From Treponema sp. (GTDB lineage: Bacteria; Spirochaetota; Spirochaetia; Treponematales; Treponemataceae), in assembly GCA_004554075.1 (NCBI GenBank), contig SFOB01000034.1, forward strand, positions 1 to 23,790: a stretch of 23,790 nt of DNA, in the 5' to 3' direction. The number at the start of each line of letters is the position of its first letter. The first letter of the stretch is position 1. Below the pieces are notes generated by a model, which saw only the letters and a program-made list of their open reading frames with translations, was not told where the DNA came from and made no database searches. This document shows, in pieces, positions 1 through 6,614 of this stretch. Made by a program: the position numbers and the translations under genes.

Positions 1-56
1 TATTCTGCCAAAACCTTTACTCTCAAGTCAATTGGATAAGGAATTGTAACTCCCAT
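1..56 (-). CDS. Transposase-like protein, N-terminus only (cut by window edge)
   Basis: Only the first 18 codons are visible, beginning MGVTIPYPIDLRVKVLAE. A good ribosome binding site (GGAGG at 64-68) lies 7 nt upstream of the ATG. The PYPIDLRVKVLAE pattern resembles the first helix of the helix-turn-helix region that opens IS630-type transposases and IS3-type OrfA proteins. The upstream bases at about 72-99 look like an insertion-sequence end. The family cannot be settled from 18 residues, and the call rests on this short similarity plus the terminal sequence. Confidence 0.5.
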   Translation of the reverse strand, partial: MGVTIPYPIDLRVKVLAE

Positions 57-99
57 TTTCTAACCTCCAAAAAGTGTCTAACTTTTTGGGGTCAGTTCA
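1..99 (-). mobile_element. Insertion sequence end (IS3/IS630-like), partial
   Basis: Read on the minus strand, the stretch from 99 begins TGAACTGACCCCAAAAAG and continues TTAGACACTTTTTGG before the transposase ribosome binding site. TG-starting ends with a CCCC-AAAAAGTTAGAC core are typical, from memory, of IS3 (IS150-group) elements. The other end and any target duplication lie outside the window. The element points away from murB. Its outer boundary at about 99 is inferred from the TGA start and is not proven. Confidence 0.4.
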
Positions 100-182
100 A
101 AATCCCCCATATTATACAGTTTTCCCCCCTATTAAACAACAAGCATAAAAAAACAATAAATCAATATTGAGTTTCTTCTAGC

Positions 183-208
183 ATTGATTTTTTCACCTCT
201 TAATCAAT
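183..208. repeat. Inverted repeat upstream of the murB -35 region
   Basis: ATTGATT (183-189) and AATCAAT (202-208) form perfect 7-bp arms around a 12-nt spacer and end 2 bp before the proposed -35 element. A separate 10-bp palindrome, TCAATATTGA, sits at 161-170 and shares the TCAAT core. The arrangement suits a repressor operator or an architectural site. No run of T follows, so it is not an intrinsic terminator. The region is AT-rich, so chance is a real possibility. Confidence 0.3.
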
Positions 209-210
209 AC

Positions 211-239
211 TTCCATTTAGCAGGTTTTCCCACTATAAT
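211..239 (+). promoter_or_regulatory. murB promoter (sigma-70 type)
   Basis: A perfect -10 hexamer TATAAT (234-239) is preceded at 17 bp by TTCCAT (211-216), a weak -35. The predicted start of transcription, 6-7 nt downstream of the -10, falls on or next to the ATG at 246. No Shine-Dalgarno sequence is present, so the mRNA would be leaderless. Confidence 0.6.
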
Positions 240-245
240 GAACTC

Positions 246-1199
246 ATGTTTGATTTCCTTGCTTCCATGCTGAAAGTTGCAAAAATACCTTACACAGAAA
301 ACGAGCCTCTGGCACCTAAATCTACATTTAAGGTTGGGGGTACAGCACGTCTTTATATCAGACCGCAGACACCTGAGCAGCTGGAATCAACAATCAGTGC
401 CGCACGCTCTTCTGAACTGCCTTTTTTTGTTACAGGTGGAGCAAGCAACCTGGTTTACCCGGATGGAATTTACGAAGGGGCAATTATTTCCACACAGGAA
501 ATCAAAGAAATCTTTTATGATCCGGATGAAAGAACATCGGATGGCTCTGTTCTTGTGACCTGCCAGTGCGGGCTTCCTATGGCAGCCTTTGTAGACTTCT
601 GTACACGAAAAAATCTTTCAGGAGCAGAACAGTTTGCCGGGCTTCCTGGCACTGTTGGTGGCGCTGTTTATATGAATGCCCGCTGCTTTGACCGTTCTGT
701 CAGCGATATTCTTTATTCTACAAAACATATTGAATTTGAAGGCCAAAAGGCCCGACAGGTAGAACTCCCCTTCAATGCAGAAGACTGGGATTATAAAAAA
801 TCTCCTTTCCAGGCTTCAGAAGGCCGGCCACAGCGTTACATCACTCAGGCAACCTTCCGTCTCTCACCTGCAGGAGCAGAAGCCCACGACCGCATAACAG
901 CAGATTGCAAAAAATACATTGCAGAACGCGTAGACAAAGGCCACTTCAAGTATCCGAGTGCTGGCAGCGTTTTTAAGAATAACCATGCTTTTGGTGCTCC
1001 TTCCGGTAAGCTTATAGACGAATGCGGGCTTAAAGGTCTTTCCATCGGCGGCGCCCAGATCGCTCCATTCCACGGTAATTTCATAATAAACACAGGCAGC
1101 GCCACCGCCTCAGACATCAAAACCCTTGTAGAAGCAGCTAAAAAAGCGGTGCACGACAAGTTTGGCTTTGACCTGGAAGCAGAAATCATTTTTGTCTAA
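246..1199 (+). CDS. murB: UDP-N-acetylenolpyruvoylglucosamine reductase (MurB)
   Basis: MurB is the FAD enzyme that reduces UDP-GlcNAc-enolpyruvate to UDP-MurNAc with NADPH, the second committed step of peptidoglycan synthesis in the cytoplasm. The 317-residue protein shows the FAD-domain opening STFKVGGTA (26-34), GGASNL (64-69) and the FAD loop GLPGTVGGAVYMN (132-144). YKKSPFQ (183-189) fits the type II class. In SAGSVFKN the serine at about 241 is the expected proton donor, and the terminal EAEIIFV supplies the catalytic glutamate at about 313. It has its own promoter and no ribosome binding site before ATG 246 or before the alternative Met8 (267). The next gene has a separate promoter, so murB appears monocistronic. 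Confidence 0.95.
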   Translation: MFDFLASMLKVAKIPYTENEPLAPKSTFKVGGTARLYIRPQTPEQLESTISAARSSELPFFVTGGASNLVYPDGIYEGAIISTQEIKEIFYDPDERTSDGSVLVTCQCGLPMAAFVDFCTRKNLSGAEQFAGLPGTVGGAVYMNARCFDRSVSDILYSTKHIEFEGQKARQVELPFNAEDWDYKKSPFQASEGRPQRYITQATFRLSPAGAEAHDRITADCKKYIAERVDKGHFKYPSAGSVFKNNHAFGAPSGKLIDECGLKGLSIGGAQIAPFHGNFIINTGSATASDIKTLVEAAKKAVHDKFGFDLEAEIIFV

Positions 1200-1271
1200 A
1201 AAGCAGTCAAAAACCACTCAACACCTGTCAAAATCCACCAGAATCCTCATTTTTCCCCTCAAAAACATACA

Positions 1272-1300
1272 TTGACAAACCTAGATTGTAAATTTATACT
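1272..1300 (+). promoter_or_regulatory. Strong sigma-70 promoter of the cNMP-binding gene
   Basis: TTGACA (1272-1277), a 17-bp spacer and TATACT (1295-1300) match consensus at 11 of 12 positions. Transcription would start near 1307, giving a leader of about 26 nt that carries the ribosome binding site AGGAGAG (1319-1325). Confidence 0.8.
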
Positions 1301-1332
1301 TATATACTGAATACATTTAGGAGAGTACACTC

Positions 1333-2514
1333 TTGCTGCAGTTACAAATTGTTAGTTTCAGAAAAGGTTCATATCTCGTCGTAGAAGGCAAGGAAAATAC
1401 TGATCATTTCTATATTATCCAGAAAGGTAATGTTCAGTGTATGAAGGCTTCCGGCTCGGGCATCGCACCTACAGTTTATGGACCAGGAGACTTCGTTGGT
1501 GTAGTACCTTGTATGTCTGACCATCTCCAGATTGAAACTGCAATCGCCGTAACTGATGTAATGGCAATTTCTGTACGCAAAGACCAGTATCCGGAACTTA
1601 TTTCTCAAAACACACCGGTAGCTCTTAAAATCATCAAAACCTTTGCAAACCGCATGCGTGTAATGAACGAAATGCTTACCAAAGCAACACTTCATTCCGT
1701 AGTTCAGGACACCTACGAACAGATTTTTAAGGTTGCTTCTTTTTATGAAAAAAATGCCTTACCTGATGTAGCCGTCTACGCATATTATCAGTATCTCAAA
1801 ACAAAACCGGAAGGTCCTAATGCAGACCTTGCAAAACAGAAGTTTGTTGCCCTTAAGCCAAAAACTCATGCCGTTTATTTTGAACCTACAGCAGAACCTT
1901 CACGCCAGTATCCAAAAGATACAATGATCTTCTCTGAGGCTCAGACCGGTTCAGATATGTTTATTATTCAGCGCGGAGAAGTTTCTATCACAAAAGTTGT
2001 AAACGGAAACGAAGTAACACTCGCAGTGCTTAAAAAAGGCGATATGTTTGGTGAAATGGCCCTTATTGAAAATAAGCCGCGTTCTGCAAACGCCCTTGCC
2101 CACAGCGACTGTACACTTATGGTTATCAACCGTTCTAACTTCAATCAGATGGTAGCAACACAGCCTCAGCTGATTGCAAAGCTTACAACAACTCTTGCAG
2201 ACCGTCTCTGGTCAATGTACCGCCAGCTTGATAATGCGACTCTTACAGAGCCACTTGCAAAAATGCTGGATATGCTTTCCCTTCAGCTGGAAAAACAGCG
2301 TGTTAAAATTGGTCTTTCAAAGCTTTCTATGCAGACTGAATTTACACCAAAAGATCTTGCAAATATGTGTGGTCTTGCAAGTGAATATCAGGCAAAAGCA
2401 ATTTACGAATTCGAGCAGTATGACCAGATTCGTATAGAAAACGGTAAGATTTTCATTAAGGACGCTCAGGAATTAATGAAAGCAGCCGCCTTCTACCGCA
2501 AACAAAATAAATAA
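1333..2514 (+). CDS. Dual cyclic-nucleotide-binding-domain protein with Crp-like winged helix
   Basis: The 393-residue protein has two cupin-like cNMP-binding domains, at about 5-115 and 190-300, joined by a TPR-like helical linker (about 125-175). The C-terminus (about 335-385) aligns with the Crp winged helix through FTPKDLANMCGLASEY and RIENGKIFIKD. Domain 2 keeps the phosphate-binding signature: GEMALIENKPRSANA at 240-254, with E241 and R250. Domain 1 has lost it, reading GDFVGVVPCMSDH. The usual Arg-Glu-Thr-Val-x-Arg recognition helix is replaced by ASEYQAKAIYEF, so DNA binding is uncertain. I chose the TTG start at 1333 because AGGAGAG ends 7 nt upstream. From memory, T. pallidum also carries such a gene next to murB. 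The ligand and targets are unknown. Confidence 0.85.
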   Translation: MLQLQIVSFRKGSYLVVEGKENTDHFYIIQKGNVQCMKASGSGIAPTVYGPGDFVGVVPCMSDHLQIETAIAVTDVMAISVRKDQYPELISQNTPVALKIIKTFANRMRVMNEMLTKATLHSVVQDTYEQIFKVASFYEKNALPDVAVYAYYQYLKTKPEGPNADLAKQKFVALKPKTHAVYFEPTAEPSRQYPKDTMIFSEAQTGSDMFIIQRGEVSITKVVNGNEVTLAVLKKGDMFGEMALIENKPRSANALAHSDCTLMVINRSNFNQMVATQPQLIAKLTTTLADRLWSMYRQLDNATLTEPLAKMLDMLSLQLEKQRVKIGLSKLSMQTEFTPKDLANMCGLASEYQAKAIYEFEQYDQIRIENGKIFIKDAQELMKAAAFYRKQNK

Positions 2515-2525
2515 TATAAAAAAAC

Positions 2526-2543
2526 AATTATCTTCCGATAATT
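2526..2543 (+). other. Small perfect hairpin before an exported-protein gene
   Basis: AATTATC (2526-2532), loop TTCC, then GATAATT (2537-2543), ending 5 nt before the ATG at 2549. This start has no Shine-Dalgarno sequence. The right arm contains GATAAT (2537-2542), 6 bp before the ATG, so an alternative reading is a -10 element for a leaderless start. The matching -35 position (2514-2519, ATATAA) is poor. Confidence 0.3.
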
Positions 2544-2548
2544 TAAGT

Positions 2549-3097
2549 ATGATTTCTTTAAAGAAAAAAATCGCTTTTCTCACTATCCTTACCGCAGGCT
2601 TTGTATTTTTAAACGCAGAAAGCCTTCCTCACGGCTATAAAAACATTATGCTCGGTATGAGCCTTGACGAAACTAAAGACAACCTTGTAAAAGACCCTGA
2701 TTTTGGATATCACGGAGACAGAGACGTTTCTCTTGTTCCAAATTCCAGCAAAACTTTAATCGAAACAGATGCAGAACGTGGTCTTGGTTCTAATTTCCTT
2801 ACCCGCTGCTGGTTCCAGTTCACTTTTGATGAACTCTACATCATTACAATCAATGTTAATCCTGAAAAAATGGATTATTACAGCATTTTTACAAAACTGA
2901 CAGAAAAATACGGCCAACCAACAAGCTTCAGTCCACAGGCAGCCACCTGGAAAGACGATGAAGTAACAATGAGCCTTGAAAAGCCTCTTACCCTTAAATA
3001 TATAGACAATAAATTATTTGAACAGACACAAAATTATTCAAATATTCAGGAATCACCTGTGGAAATCACCAGAGAAATGTTTCTTGATGAACTTTAA
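2549..3097 (+). CDS. Exported protein of unknown function
   Basis: I do not recognise a named family. The 182-residue product begins with a charged KKK segment and a hydrophobic stretch (about 8-20) ending in FLNA-ES, a plausible type I signal peptide cut near residue 23, so a periplasmic location is inferred. The mature part starts HGYKNIMLGMSLDETKDNL. That G-x-S-x-x-E-x-K-x-x-L pattern recalls the opening helix of small SmpA/BLIP-like envelope folds. Later blocks include WFQFTFDELYIITINV and KYGQPTSF. No catalytic motif is visible. It lies 34 bp after the cNMP-binding gene and 21 bp before the DUF192 lipoprotein, which suggests one transcript. It is probably a treponemal conserved hypothetical. 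Confidence 0.75.
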   Translation: MISLKKKIAFLTILTAGFVFLNAESLPHGYKNIMLGMSLDETKDNLVKDPDFGYHGDRDVSLVPNSSKTLIETDAERGLGSNFLTRCWFQFTFDELYIITINVNPEKMDYYSIFTKLTEKYGQPTSFSPQAATWKDDEVTMSLEKPLTLKYIDNKLFEQTQNYSNIQESPVEITREMFLDEL

Positions 3098-3118
3098 TTT
3101 ACTTTACAGGATATAAAA

Positions 3119-3568
3119 ATGAAATCAATTAAAAAACTCACACTCACAATTTTTGCGCTTGCAGCCCTTACTTCTTTACTTTCCTGCAAAACAAAAAAAC
3201 TCCCCGTTCAGGATGTTAAAATTATTCGCCAGGATGGAAGTGAATTTATCGTAAAAGCAGAAATTGCCATTAAACCGGAAGATCGCAACCATGGTTTCAT
3301 GGAAAGAAAAAACATCCCGGATGGAACCGGAATGCTCTTTATATTTGAACGCGACCAGACTCTTTCTTTCTGGATGAAAAATACTCCTCATCCCCTTTCT
3401 ATAGCTTATATCGATTCAAAAGGCAAAATCAGAAATATTTTTGATATGAATCCATACAGCACAGATTCAATCATAAGCACTGTTTCTGTACGCTATGCCC
3501 TTGAAGTTCCACAGGGCTGGTACAAAAAAAACGGCATCACCGAGGGTGACACCGTTGTACTGCCGTAA
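3119..3568 (+). CDS. DUF192 family lipoprotein
   Basis: The 149-residue protein has a lipoprotein signal: KSIKK, a hydrophobic core and lipobox SLLSC with Cys23 as the lipidated residue. The mature domain is DUF192, recognised from RNHGFMERKNIPDGTGMLF (a variant of the family R-x-x-G-L-M-x-R motif), the FWMKNTPHPLSIAYID block and the closing ALEVPQGW and GITEGDTV. The biochemical role of DUF192 is not established to my knowledge. The ribosome binding site is AGGA (3108-3111), 7 nt before the ATG. Its stop codon (3566-3568) abuts the stop of the convergent TPR gene with no base between. The final 33 bp of coding contain the opposing gene's terminator. Confidence 0.9.
   Translation: MKSIKKLTLTIFALAALTSLLSCKTKKLPVQDVKIIRQDGSEFIVKAEIAIKPEDRNHGFMERKNIPDGTGMLFIFERDQTLSFWMKNTPHPLSIAYIDSKGKIRNIFDMNPYSTDSIISTVSVRYALEVPQGWYKKNGITEGDTVVLP
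3524..3556 (-). terminator. Intrinsic terminator of the PilZ-TPR transcript, inside the DUF192 gene
   Basis: On the minus strand an outer stem AACGG/CCGTT (3552-3556 with 3530-3534) and an inner stem TCACC/GGTGA (3545-3549 with 3537-3541) are separated by a 2x2 internal loop. A 3-nt loop caps the hairpin, and eight T follow (complement of A 3524-3531). It lies 13 bp past the TPR stop codon, entirely within codons of the oppositely transcribed gene. On the plus strand no T run follows it, so it is one-directional. Confidence 0.85.
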
Positions 3569-4723
3569 TTACTCTGCTTCCTGCTCCAGCTTCATCAGCT
3601 CGCTAGCAGCAATCTTGTCTTTTGGATCAAACTCAAGAACTGCAGTAAAGTAATTTCTTGCTTCCTGCTTATTTCCCATTGCAAGGGCCAGATAACCAAG
3701 ATTAGAAATAATTTTTGTGCTTTCCGGCTCCATAGAGAGAGCTTTCAAAAGACACTTTTTTGCTTCAGCAAAATCCTTTTCCTGAACATAGCACAAAGAA
3801 AGTTCGTTATAAGTATCCGCGTTTGTATCTCCGCCATACTTAAGAGCCTCAAGGAAGGCCTGTTTAGCATCTGTAAATCTTTCAAGACGACGCAAGCCCC
3901 AGCCCAGCATAAACCAGCCGTTCCATACTTTTGGATTTGTCTGCAGGAAGTCACGAATCTGCTCAAGACCTTTTTCTTCCTGACCGCTTGAAATCAAGTC
4001 GTAGGCAGCTTTAAAAGCTTCATCATCCATATTCTGATTATTAATATTGTTGATGATTTCCTGGGCACGCTCTTTTTTATAAACTCCGTTTTCCCCCATC
4101 TCTTCATCACTTGTTTCACAAGTCAAAGCAAGATAAGTTTCAAAAGCATCCTTTGCTTCGCGGTATTTATGCTGCTTCATATAATAGAAACCAACATTAA
4201 AATATACATCAGGAAGCGGTGGCTCAGCATTCATTGCCTGTTCATAATAAGAATAAGCATCTGCATCATATGCATCTGCATCTTCAAAAAGTCCGGAATT
4301 TCTATATGAATCAGCTCTCTGGTCCAGAAACAAAGCCATATTAAGAATAATAGCAACATCTTCCGGATCGTAACCAATAAGGGCTCTGAAAATCTCTTCT
4401 GCAAGATCAAAATCTTCATTCTTTGTTTTAAGAATTGCAGCCTCGCAAAGTTCTTTTTTTAGATTTGGTTTGATTTTCTTTAAGAGAGAGCGGTAATAAT
4501 CAAGCTGAGTATTCTTTGAATCATAAGCGAGAATAGTGAGCATTCCGGCAAGGATCTGCTCCGCTTCTATCTCTTTTGGATCAAAGTTTTCTCCTGTTTC
4601 TCCCGGCTTTTTCTGAACCGGCAAAGGAATTGTAGGGTCAATTTCAAAAGAATTACATGACGAAAGGTCAAGCTTTGGAATGTTAATAAAATAAATAGAT
4701 TCCAATGGGTTTGATGGATTCAT
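3569..4723 (-). CDS. Tetratricopeptide repeat protein
   Basis: The 384-residue, acidic, helical protein has no signal peptide or membrane segment. TPR units are visible at about 150-200 (PPLPDVYFNVGFYYMKQHKY and following) and as three or four consecutive units in the C-terminal third, for example NGWFMLGWGLRRLERFTDA, NADTYNELSLCYVQEKDF and TKIISNLGYLALAMGNK, each with the expected small/aromatic spacing. TPR proteins act as docking scaffolds and the partner is unknown. It follows the PilZ gene by 30 bp with only a weak AAGTGG before its ATG, which suggests co-transcription and perhaps coupling in function. Residues DADAYDADAY come from a 15-bp tandem duplication. Confidence 0.88.
   Translation of the reverse strand: MNPSNPLESIYFINIPKLDLSSCNSFEIDPTIPLPVQKKPGETGENFDPKEIEAEQILAGMLTILAYDSKNTQLDYYRSLLKKIKPNLKKELCEAAILKTKNEDFDLAEEIFRALIGYDPEDVAIILNMALFLDQRADSYRNSGLFEDADAYDADAYSYYEQAMNAEPPLPDVYFNVGFYYMKQHKYREAKDAFETYLALTCETSDEEMGENGVYKKERAQEIINNINNQNMDDEAFKAAYDLISSGQEEKGLEQIRDFLQTNPKVWNGWFMLGWGLRRLERFTDAKQAFLEALKYGGDTNADTYNELSLCYVQEKDFAEAKKCLLKALSMEPESTKIISNLGYLALAMGNKQEARNYFTAVLEFDPKDKIAASELMKLEQEAE
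4253..4282. repeat. Two-copy 15-bp tandem repeat inside the TPR gene
   Basis: Two adjacent 15-bp units (4253-4267, 4268-4282) differ at one position and encode DADAY twice on the minus strand. The repeat is in frame and adds five residues to an acidic interhelical segment. Replication slippage is the simplest origin. Confidence 0.75.
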
Positions 4724-4753
4724 AATAATACCACTTATAATATGAGTTTAGAT

Positions 4754-5704
4754 TTATTGAGCACCAGCTGGAGCAGGATTTGGTGTTGATGTTTCTGCAT
4801 TAGAAGCCGGTGCGGCCTTCTGATCAGCAGCAGCTTTTTTAGCAGCTGCTTCTGCCTCTGCTTTTTCTTCTGCAGCTTTATTATTAATCTGGTTCTGAAT
4901 CAACTGCTTCTGATATGAAGTAATATAACTGTTGATGTGGAACTTATAAGTCATAGGAATTTCATCCGGAATAAACTCGATATGAACAATAGAAATATCC
5001 TTACGACCAGGCAAGAAGTCAGACTGTTTAATAACTCCCTGAAGAGAGATCTTTTCATTTGTATCTATAAAGAAGAGACGCAAATCTACAGCTTTATTTT
5101 CAAGGAACTTTGGAATACCAACAAGCATTGCCTTTGCACCACCAAAAGACAAATCCTTTAAGATACATTTACGAGGAACCCCTGCAATAAAAATGTAAGA
5201 TTCTTCTTTTGGTATATTCAAGAGACGCAAAGAGTTTTCATTTATAGCAATACGCTCTTCTTTTCTGTTCTGGAAGTTTTCATTTACTTCAATGAACTCG
5301 CCAATACGCAAAATTAAATCATCAGGCGGTCGCTGAGTAAATGTAAGGGTAACCAATGCCAGTTCATTAGAATTCTGGAAAGGCTTAATATCAAGAACAG
5401 TACAATTTACAGAAAACTGAATAGGCTCGTTATTCTGATCAAAGAAGCAATAGCGGATACTTATTGGTGCAGTTCTGTTCTTCTGAACTGTAGTATATAT
5501 TCCACTTGATGTTCCAATGATTACTTTAGCCTGCTGAAGTGATGATGAGTTTATAATACAAGGCCACTGTCCGCCGTTACTCTTAAGATAAATCTGACGT
5601 GGGTCAATGCGGAGAGATTTCAAGTTTGCCTTTGTAAAAACAATTTCCTTATCACGATAGTAATCGTAATATCTGGAAATGTGATGACTTGTTGCTACAC
5701 TCAT
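4754..5704 (-). CDS. PilZ-domain c-di-GMP-binding protein, PlzA-like
   Basis: The 316-residue protein has an N-terminal beta-rich segment (about 1-125) and a PilZ domain (about 140-250), the two-part layout of spirochaete PlzA-type proteins. Both c-di-GMP motifs are intact: RKEER (R147, R151) and DLSFGG (D184, S186, G189). It ends in a low-complexity tail of about 40 residues rich in Ala, Lys, Glu and Pro. A PilZ protein of T. denticola is reported to affect motility and virulence, and a similar role here is inference. I chose ATG 5704 over an in-frame TTG at 5725 because the TTG lies inside the promoter. The downstream TPR gene is probably co-transcribed. Confidence 0.88.
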   Translation of the reverse strand: MSVATSHHISRYYDYYRDKEIVFTKANLKSLRIDPRQIYLKSNGGQWPCIINSSSLQQAKVIIGTSSGIYTTVQKNRTAPISIRYCFFDQNNEPIQFSVNCTVLDIKPFQNSNELALVTLTFTQRPPDDLILRIGEFIEVNENFQNRKEERIAINENSLRLLNIPKEESYIFIAGVPRKCILKDLSFGGAKAMLVGIPKFLENKAVDLRLFFIDTNEKISLQGVIKQSDFLPGRKDISIVHIEFIPDEIPMTYKFHINSYITSYQKQLIQNQINNKAAEEKAEAEAAAKKAAADQKAAPASNAETSTPNPAPAGAQ

Positions 5705-5713
5705 TACCTTATA

Positions 5714-5742
5714 ATTATATTTCAACTTGCCTTTTCTTTCAA
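5714..5742 (-). promoter_or_regulatory. Promoter of the PilZ-TPR operon
   Basis: On the minus strand, TTGAAA (5742-5737), a 17-bp spacer and a perfect TATAAT (5719-5714). Transcription would start at about 5707, only 2-3 nt before the ATG at 5704, leaving no room for a Shine-Dalgarno sequence. The spacer carries a GCCTT/AAGGC inverted repeat reaching into the -35 region (5729-5745). Confidence 0.7.
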
Positions 5743-5772
5743 GGCAATAAAACAGGAATAATCCCTTAAATT

Positions 5773-5804
5773 AAAAAAACCGTCACCCTTAAAGATGACG
5801 GTTT
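5773..5804 (-). terminator. Terminator of the S10-spc-alpha superoperon
   Basis: AAACCGTCA/TGACGGTTT arms (5796-5804 with 5777-5785) form a 9-bp stem with a 10-nt loop, followed on the minus strand by seven T (complement of 5773-5779). It starts about 20 bp past the stop of the zinc-ribbon gene, so that gene is inside the superoperon transcript. Confidence 0.92.
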
Positions 5805-5825
5805 ACAATGTCTGTAAAAGAGAAC

Positions 5826-6083
5826 TTACTCAGCAGCAGCTGGAGTTTCTTCTGCAGGAGCTTCAGCAGCAGGTGCTTCTTCAGCAGCTGGCTTTGCCTT
5901 TCTTGCTTCTACGCGTGCTTCATTCTTGAGCTTAGCGTTGCAGAACTTACAAACATTTACAGTCTGACCATTAATTTCCTTTTCCCAGAGAACTTTGATA
6001 TCTGTTTTTCCACAGATAGCACAAGTTCCTCTTCCGTGTGAAGGTAATGATCTAATTCCAGATCCACGATGGTTCTTTGACAT
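5826..6083 (-). CDS. Small zinc-ribbon protein, unknown function, last gene of the alpha operon
   Basis: I do not recognise a named family. The 85-residue basic protein carries two CxxC knuckles, TCAICG (C21, C24) and VCKFCN (C45, C48), with a 20-residue spacing typical of a treble-clef or zinc-ribbon fold. The opening SKNHRGSGIRSLPSHGRG is Arg/Gly/His-rich and suggests contact with RNA. The last 20 or so residues are only Ala, Pro and Glu. AGGAG sits at a good distance from the ATG. It lies 18 bp after rplQ and just before the operon terminator, so it is made with ribosomal proteins and RNA polymerase alpha. A ribosome- or polymerase-associated role is inference. Confidence 0.8.
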   Translation of the reverse strand: MSKNHRGSGIRSLPSHGRGTCAICGKTDIKVLWEKEINGQTVNVCKFCNAKLKNEARVEARKAKPAAEEAPAAEAPAEETPAAAE

Positions 6084-6101
6084 ATTAAACTCCTATTTAG
6101 C

Positions 6102-6614
6102 TTAGTTAGCAGGAGCTTCTTCTTTCTTTTCAGAAGCTTTCTTTGTAGTTTTCTTTGGCTTTGCCTCAGAACTTGCATCTTTAGCCTTTGCTGCAGGCTT
6201 TTTAGCCTTTGGTTCAGCTTTCTTAGCAGGCTTTTCTTCAGACTTTTCAGCATCAAGCTTATAGTCTACCAGCTCAAGAATTACAACATCTGCAGCATCG
6301 CCCTGACGATATCCAAGCTTAAGAACGCGAGTGTAACCACCGTTTCTTTCCTTCATGCGAGGACCAATCTCAGTGAAAAGTTTGTTCAAGATCTTTTCAT
6401 CCTGAATAAACTTTGCAGCTTCACGACGATTGTGTACAGTATCTTCTTTTGCTCTTGTAATGAGCTTTTCAGCTGATTTTCTTACTTCAAGAGCCTTAGA
6501 TTTAGTTGTAGTAATACGCTCATATCTGAAGAGCGAAGTTACCATATTGCGTGACATAGCACGGCGGTGTGCTGTTGTACGTGAAAGCGGATTAAAACCA
6601 TTTCTATGATTCAT
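6102..6614 (-). CDS. rplQ: Large subunit ribosomal protein bL17
   Basis: bL17 sits at the peptide exit side of the 50S subunit. The start MNHRNGFNPLSRTTAHRRAM and the later KFIQDEKILNKLFTEIGPR identify it. The family is usually 115-130 residues and this one has 170. The extra C-terminal part, about 50 residues, is almost entirely Lys, Ala, Glu, Pro and Ser, with Lys-Lys-Ala repeats. Its ATG lies inside the end of rpoA (11-bp overlap) with GGAAG in rpoA codons as ribosome binding site, implying translational coupling. Confidence 0.97.
   Translation of the reverse strand: MNHRNGFNPLSRTTAHRRAMSRNMVTSLFRYERITTTKSKALEVRKSAEKLITRAKEDTVHNRREAAKFIQDEKILNKLFTEIGPRMKERNGGYTRVLKLGYRQGDAADVVILELVDYKLDAEKSEEKPAKKAEPKAKKPAAKAKDASSEAKPKKTTKKASEKKEEAPAN

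Noticed and set aside
5705..5725. Upstream TTG start for the PilZ protein
   Set aside because: It falls in the spacer of the TTGAAA-17-TATAAT promoter, upstream of the predicted transcript start.
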